DNA of 10,231 nt from CAIXQW01 sp046049675. Its GTDB lineage: Bacteria; Bacteroidota; Bacteroidia; Chitinophagales; Chitinophagaceae. The position numbers and the translations under genes were made by a program. The DNA is taken from assembly GCA_046049675.1 (NCBI GenBank), contig JBJORA010000085.1, positions 1 to 10,231 of the forward strand, read 5' to 3'. The notes beneath the pieces were generated by a model. It saw only the letters and a program-made list of their open reading frames with translations, was not told where the DNA came from and did not search any database. Shown one piece after another: positions 5,969 to 10,231 of the stretch; positions within the stretch are counted from its first letter, which is position 1, and the number at the start of each line of letters is the position of its first letter.

Positions 5969-7429
5969 TTATGCGGCTTTTGGAATGCGTGCTAGTGTTG
6001 CTAGTAAATAAGACCAAAACTTTTGCACGCTACTTATACTTACACATTCGTCGGGGCTATGTGCACCACGAATTGTAGGGCCGAAGCTAATCATTTGCAT
6101 TTGCGGATAGTTTGTACCTAATATGCCGCATTCTAGTCCTGCATGGCAAGCATTAACATGTGCTTCCTCATTGAACATCTCTTTGTACAAGCCACTCATC
6201 AACTTTACAATGGCACTGTCTGGCTTCGGTGTCCAACCTGGATATTCGCCGCCTGTGCTTGTTGTAGCACCCAGTAAATTAAAACAGCTTGTAATAGCAT
6301 TTTTTAAATCGTGTTTTTCACTATCTACGCTACTGCGTGTTAGGCACTGTATGCTGTACTCACCTTCGTGCACCAATACACGACTCAAATTGTTGGAGCT
6401 TTGCACCAAGCCATCAATATCAGGACTCATACGATAAATGCCATTTGGAATAGCATAAAGTGCACTTACAAGTGTTTTTGCAAATTCTTTATTCAGAAAA
6501 GATCCATGTGCTTCACAATCTGCAACGCTAATATTGAGGTTAGGGTCTGTAGTAACACACTCTGCTTTTAAAGTAGCGTTGTATTCTTGCACATATTGCA
6601 TTACAGATGCCTTTGCCGCAGCATCTACTGCAATAATTGCTTTGCTTTCGCGAGGAATAGCATTGCGTAAACTACCACCATCTATGCTTGCAATTTGCAC
6701 ATCAAATTGATGCAACAAGTTATGCAAGAGGCGGTTCATTATTTTATTGGCATTACCTCTACCACGATGTATATCTATACCGCTATGGCCGCCAGTTAAA
6801 CCTTTTACGTTAAGCAATAAGCAAGTATTGTGTTCTAATGGTTCACTTACATATTTGCCAACCGCTGTTACATCTATGCCGCCTGCACAACCAATGGTAA
6901 GTTCGTTGTCTTCTTCGGTATCGAGGTTGAGCATAATACTTGCATCCAACAAACCACCTTTTAATGCCAAAGCTCCTGTCATGCCAGTTTCTTCATCTAT
7001 CGTAAACAAAGCTTCTAATGGTGGATGCGGAATATCTGTACTTTGCAACAAAGCCATAATTGCTGCCACACCAATGCCATTATCTGCCCCAAGTGTGGTG
7101 CCGCGTGCACGTACCCAATCATTGTCAATAAACATGTCAATACCTTGTGTAGCAAAATCGAAATTGGTATCAGCATTTTTTTGATGTACCATATCCAAGT
7201 GGCTTTGCAAAACCACAGTTGCGCAGTCTTCCATACCTGCTGATGCTGGCTTCTTAATAATTACATTGCCTACTTCATCAACTACGGTAGGTAAACCAAG
7301 ACTTTCGCCAAAAGCTTTGGCAAAGGCAATTACTTGTTGCTCTTTTTTACTTGCACGAGGAACAGCATTTAAGTTGGCAAAATTTTGCCACAATGCAATC
7401 GGCTCTAGCTGCGCAATATTTATACTCAT
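5969..7429 (-). CDS. pepD: Aminoacyl-histidine dipeptidase (peptidase M20C, PepD)
   Basis: A 486-residue cytosolic metallopeptidase, the same length as E. coli PepD (485). It hydrolyses Xaa-His and other dipeptides, with two metal ions (Zn/Mn/Co) in the active site. All expected M20C residues are visible: H-L-D-M (77-80; His77 metal ligand, Asp79 catalytic helper), G-A-D-N-G (114-118; bridging Asp116), D-E-E-T-G (145-149; general base Glu146, metal ligand Glu147), L-N-L-D-T-E-E (168-173; Asp170) and G-A-H-S-P-D-E (455-461; His457). The lid/dimerisation insert has G-G-H-S-G (213-217; His215). No signal peptide. It follows the small exported protein gene by 28 bp and precedes the membrane protein gene by 10 bp, so a three-gene operon is likely. 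Role: recycling of dipeptides from peptide uptake or protein turnover. Confidence 0.96.
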   Translation of the reverse strand: MSINIAQLEPIALWQNFANLNAVPRASKKEQQVIAFAKAFGESLGLPTVVDEVGNVIIKKPASAGMEDCATVVLQSHLDMVHQKNADTNFDFATQGIDMFIDNDWVRARGTTLGADNGIGVAAIMALLQSTDIPHPPLEALFTIDEETGMTGALALKGGLLDASIMLNLDTEEDNELTIGCAGGIDVTAVGKYVSEPLEHNTCLLLNVKGLTGGHSGIDIHRGRGNANKIMNRLLHNLLHQFDVQIASIDGGSLRNAIPRESKAIIAVDAAAKASVMQYVQEYNATLKAECVTTDPNLNISVADCEAHGSFLNKEFAKTLVSALYAIPNGIYRMSPDIDGLVQSSNNLSRVLVHEGEYSIQCLTRSSVDSEKHDLKNAITSCFNLLGATTSTGGEYPGWTPKPDSAIVKLMSGLYKEMFNEEAHVNACHAGLECGILGTNYPQMQMISFGPTIRGAHSPDECVSISSVQKFWSYLLATLARIPKAA

Positions 7430-7457
7430 AATAAAAGTTTGCGCTAAGATACGGCAG

Positions 7458-8072
7458 CTAGTCGATACGTTGCAAGCTTATGGTAAAATCTTGCAGCGCC
7501 ATCTTCAAAATAATAGGGTTGTTGGCATCCCTCAATATCACTAAACTATTGCCGTTACTACCTTTTACTGACATGGCATCTAAACTTGTGAGCTTACCAG
7601 CAAAAGCCGCATTGTAGTGCACATTGCTTTGCTTCTTATACTCGCAAAAACTAAGGTCTAATGCCATAGAGGTTTTGCTGCTATTATTCAACTCATTAAA
7701 ATTCTTACGACTTAACCATACTGTAGATTCACTCTTGAGTTTTGTGAGCACATCTTTACCAAAGTAGTTTTTATAAGTAGTGGCCTTCTCTAATGCACTA
7801 TTATAAATAGTAACACTACCGCTACTCTTTACATCCCCACCCATACTCCAATCAAAACTGATAGCGGTTTTAGCGAAGCTCTTAACTTTTACCACAAACG
7901 AATAATGCTTACCATTCACTGTTACTACATCGTAAGTTAACTTAGTGCCTTTCTTAATCGTAAATGCAGTATTATGTGCTGTAGTAACTTCTGCGAAGCC
8001 AAGTACTAGAAAAAGCGAAAAGAACATCGCTCTAAAAAAATTTACTGCTGGTAGTCTGAAATATTTTTCCAT
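7458..8072 (-). CDS. Small exported protein of unknown function
   Basis: A 204-residue protein with an N-terminal signal peptide: basic residues at 3, 6 and 14, a hydrophobic core F-F-S-L-F-L-V-L-G-F (17-26) and a likely cleavage after Ala32 (V-T-T-A). There is no lipobox cysteine, so the product should be soluble in the periplasm or secreted. The mature chain is a run of alternating beta-type segments, for example K-L-T-Y-D-V-V-T-V-N-G (44-54), S-G-S-V-T-I-Y (84-90) and P-I-I-L-K-M (186-191). It is vaguely reminiscent of DUF3108-like beta-barrel proteins, but I cannot assign it. It has only one cysteine in the mature part (143). It is the first gene of the probable operon with pepD and the membrane protein. 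It starts 56 bp after the sensor kinase stop, with a possible promoter of its own in that gap. Confidence 0.82.
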   Translation of the reverse strand: MEKYFRLPAVNFFRAMFFSLFLVLGFAEVTTAHNTAFTIKKGTKLTYDVVTVNGKHYSFVVKVKSFAKTAISFDWSMGGDVKSSGSVTIYNSALEKATTYKNYFGKDVLTKLKSESTVWLSRKNFNELNNSSKTSMALDLSFCEYKKQSNVHYNAAFAGKLTSLDAMSVKGSNGNSLVILRDANNPIILKMALQDFTISLQRID

Positions 8073-8102
8073 TATGCTAGCTTTATTACCAGAGGGGATC
8101 TA

Positions 8103-8110
8103 CAAAGTAA
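8103..8110 (-). promoter_or_regulatory. Possible -7 promoter element for the exported protein-pepD operon
   Basis: TTACTTTG on the minus strand matches TAnnTTTG at seven of eight positions and lies about 30 bp upstream of the start codon at 8072. It is identical to the element proposed upstream of the 171-aa protein gene. The -33 partner is weak: GTTG at 21 bp or TTTG at 24 bp, both overlapping or just inside the end of the kinase gene. Read-through from the kinase gene is an alternative. Confidence 0.35.
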
Positions 8111-8128
8111 ATACCTTTTTGGCAAGAT

Positions 8129-10231
8129 TTACAACAAAACAATTGAAACTTCTGTTCCAGTGCTACTGCTTTGCACATCGCAGATACAATTGGCTTCCTT
8201 AGCACGATGCTGCAAATTGCCCATGCCATTACCACTACGCTTAGCTGCAACATCAAAGCCTTTGCCATTATCGCTCACTACAAATTTTACTCGACCCGCT
8301 GCAGAACTCACGCTATACTTTATTTGTGTAGCACCACTGTGCTTAATGGCATTTTGAACAATCTCCTTCAGCATATTGTTGATATGCACAGCTCTCGCTG
8401 CTGGCAAATCAACATCTTCTTCTATTTGTTCGTCACTGCTAAATTCAATATTGTCAAAGTTTCTAAGCAGTTTGATACAATGCCCTTTAAACTGATCGCT
8501 AAGGTCTATGATATCAATATCTTTATTATTTAAAACCCAAATCGTTTCACGCAGAGAGCTCATAATTTGCGACGCATTTTCTTGCATGCGATCAAGGGGT
8601 TCTTTGTCGGCATTGAGTTGCCGCAGGGATTGTACATTGCTTATAAGTGCTGTTGTATAGGCACCCATATTATCGTGCAAATCTCTGCTGATGCGCAAGC
8701 GTTCCTGTTGCAATTCATTTTGCAATTTTAGCTCTTGCTTATAGAGCTGCTCTTTCTGACGCAACCTTGCTCTAAACACAACATATATTGTACCCACCAC
8801 CAGTGAAGCACATAAGAGATAGAACCACCACTGCTGCCACCAAGGCAATTTTACTTTAATCGTTCTAATCAGTCGTGCCTCACTACTTAAGCCGTTGGCG
8901 TTGATGGTCTTTATGTACAAATCATAGCTGCCCGGTCGTAGTTCTCTGATATCTATTGTAAGTGAATCGCTTAGTGGTTGCCATATGCTTTGTGCAACTT
9001 TATACATTGCAATATCGCGGTCAAATAAAAGATGGTCGCTTGGCAAAAAGCGTAGCTGCAATAACTTGAAGTCATACGGCACCACAATATGCTTGTTGGT
9101 ATCTAGTGCTTGATTGTCGCATACAATGCCTGCGAAGCGCGGGTAAGAAAAACTATTGTGCGGAATAAGATCTTCTATTTCTAAAATGCTGATGTAGTTT
9201 CTTCCGAGTAGCAAAGCGCCACTGTAACTAGGAATAATTTTGGCGGCAAAAACACTTTCGCTACCTGCAATACTTCTTGCCGTAACAGCAACGGGAAGTA
9301 ATTTCGCATGCTCGTAGTTAAGTATCATCTTGTCGCTTACCACAAGCATATAGCCATTGTATTGCTTACCTATGGCGAGACAAACATTACCCATAAAACC
9401 ATCGCTATAGCTATACTTCTTGATGAGCTTACCATTCCAAAATTTACTAAAGCCCTTCTTAGTACCAATAAATACTGTATCATTATTAGCATAGGCGCAT
9501 GTTGCATAGTTACTAAGTAGGCCGTGTGCTTTGTCTACGTGGTATAGCAAATTAAATTGCTCATCCACAACGCAGCAACCTCGTTCGTGCGATAATAAGG
9601 CAAATTGTTTATCGCCAAGTGGCACACAATCCTCAATATTAGCAAAAGGCAAGTTTTTCTTTAGTCGTGTCATGCCTTTACCATCAACGCGGTACATACC
9701 GCTACCAAAAGTAGATGCATACAATTGTCCACTATGTCGCAAAATTGAACTTATACCACCAGTATTTGGCACAAGCTGTTGTTGCACTAATTGATTACCA
9801 CGAACCTGCATGATATGCACGCCAGAAAAACTACCAATATAAAATTTTCCATTTTCCTCAAGTACACAAAGCGGATCAAAGGGCAATTTATATTCTTGCA
9901 CGGTGCTACCTTCTTCCAAGAAAACAAAAAGTTTCTTCTGCCCTATAGCACAACCAGATGTGGCGCTTGCGAATAATCTATTTTGCATTTGCCCATCAAT
10001 AAAAACCTTTTGGCGTCTACTGCTCAATAGCACATTGATGCCACCACCTAAGGTAGAAATATAAATACTACCATCTCTAGCCTTGTACAGGGAGCTAAAG
10101 TTGTTGCTACTTAATCCGCTACTTAATCCGTAGCGCACTACATCGTTGAAGGTATCTACGCAAATTAAATCTTCGCCAGCATTGGCTATAAAAAGTTGCT
10201 CGTCGTGCGCCATTATAGTAAAGTCGTAGCG
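8129..10231 (-). CDS. Two-component sensor histidine kinase with beta-propeller and Y_Y_Y sensor (5' end outside window)
   Basis: The reading frame stays open to the right edge, so the true start is upstream; the internal ATG at 10211-10213 is not the real start. Numbering from that ATG: residues 1-350 carry repeated propeller blades (for example D-G-S-I-Y-I-S-T-L-G-G-G-I-N at 47-60 and D-T-V-F-I-G-T-K-K-G at 245-254), as in two-component regulator propeller domains. A Y_Y_Y beta-sandwich follows (about 378-452), with L-R-P-G-S-Y-D-L-Y-I-K (425-435). One membrane span (about 460-479) leads to a coiled coil (480-506). The HisKA_3 dimerisation box R-D-L-H-D-N-M-G (510-517) has phospho-acceptor His513. 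The ATPase has the N-box E-I-V-Q-N-A-I-K-H (617-625), D-N-G-K-G-F-D (648-654) and G-N-G-M-G-N-L (661-667). It lacks the receiver and AraC domains of hybrid kinases, so it needs a separate response regulator, probably of the NarL/LuxR type, not seen here. The periplasmic ligand is unknown. Confidence 0.93.
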   Translation of the reverse strand, partial: RYDFTIMAHDEQLFIANAGEDLICVDTFNDVVRYGLSSGLSSNNFSSLYKARDGSIYISTLGGGINVLLSSRRQKVFIDGQMQNRLFASATSGCAIGQKKLFVFLEEGSTVQEYKLPFDPLCVLEENGKFYIGSFSGVHIMQVRGNQLVQQQLVPNTGGISSILRHSGQLYASTFGSGMYRVDGKGMTRLKKNLPFANIEDCVPLGDKQFALLSHERGCCVVDEQFNLLYHVDKAHGLLSNYATCAYANNDTVFIGTKKGFSKFWNGKLIKKYSYSDGFMGNVCLAIGKQYNGYMLVVSDKMILNYEHAKLLPVAVTARSIAGSESVFAAKIIPSYSGALLLGRNYISILEIEDLIPHNSFSYPRFAGIVCDNQALDTNKHIVVPYDFKLLQLRFLPSDHLLFDRDIAMYKVAQSIWQPLSDSLTIDIRELRPGSYDLYIKTINANGLSSEARLIRTIKVKLPWWQQWWFYLLCASLVVGTIYVVFRARLRQKEQLYKQELKLQNELQQERLRISRDLHDNMGAYTTALISNVQSLRQLNADKEPLDRMQENASQIMSSLRETIWVLNNKDIDIIDLSDQFKGHCIKLLRNFDNIEFSSDEQIEEDVDLPAARAVHINNMLKEIVQNAIKHSGATQIKYSVSSAAGRVKFVVSDNGKGFDVAAKRSGNGMGNLQHRAKEANCICDVQSSSTGTEVSIVLL

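Noticed and set aside
8086..8268. A 60-codon minus-strand open frame at the kinase 3' end
   Set aside because: It overlaps the conserved G2 box region of the kinase in another frame and has no recognisable content.
1..10231. Search for a CRISPR array, toxin-antitoxin pair, retron, phage or conjugation genes
   Set aside because: No regular repeat-spacer pattern, reverse transcriptase, integrase or nuclease motif is visible in any frame I read; apart from the transposase relic the genes look like ordinary chromosomal ones.

Overview
The window looks like chromosomal DNA from a member of the Bacteroidota, most likely the Chitinophagia/Chitinophagales. The reasons are a secreted enzyme ending in a type IX secretion (T9SS) sorting domain, a periplasmic-propeller sensor kinase of the Y_Y_Y type, an M20C dipeptidase, Bacteroidota-style TTTG / TAnnTTTG promoter-like sequences, and no obvious strong Shine-Dalgarno sites. 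The species cannot be told from the sequence. All seven intact genes lie on the minus strand, so transcription runs from high to low coordinates.

In transcription order: (1) a propeller/Y_Y_Y/HisKA_3 sensor kinase whose N-terminus runs off the right edge (8129-10231); (2) a probable three-gene operon made of a small exported protein (7458-8072), the cytosolic aminoacyl-histidine dipeptidase PepD (5969-7429) and a multi-pass membrane protein (5458-5958); (3) an 826-bp gap that holds, on the opposite strand, a decayed IS1595-type transposase (about 4741-5357); (4) a stand-alone 171-aa conserved protein of unknown function (4116-4631), closed by a perfect bidirectional terminator (4069-4100); (5) a 700-bp gap whose middle is a GC-richer patch of diverged direct and inverted repeats (about 3679-3935); (6) a two-gene unit of a 998-aa T9SS-exported alpha/beta-hydrolase-like protein (410-3406) and, 2 bp downstream, a small lipoprotein (21-407).

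The cell-surface pair (hydrolase plus lipoprotein) and the sensor kinase fit an environmental, polymer- or lipid-scavenging lifestyle. PepD is housekeeping peptide turnover. I find no defence system, CRISPR array, tRNA or rRNA. The least ordinary items are the transposase relic, the repeat patch, and the uncharacterised hydrolase/lipoprotein pair.
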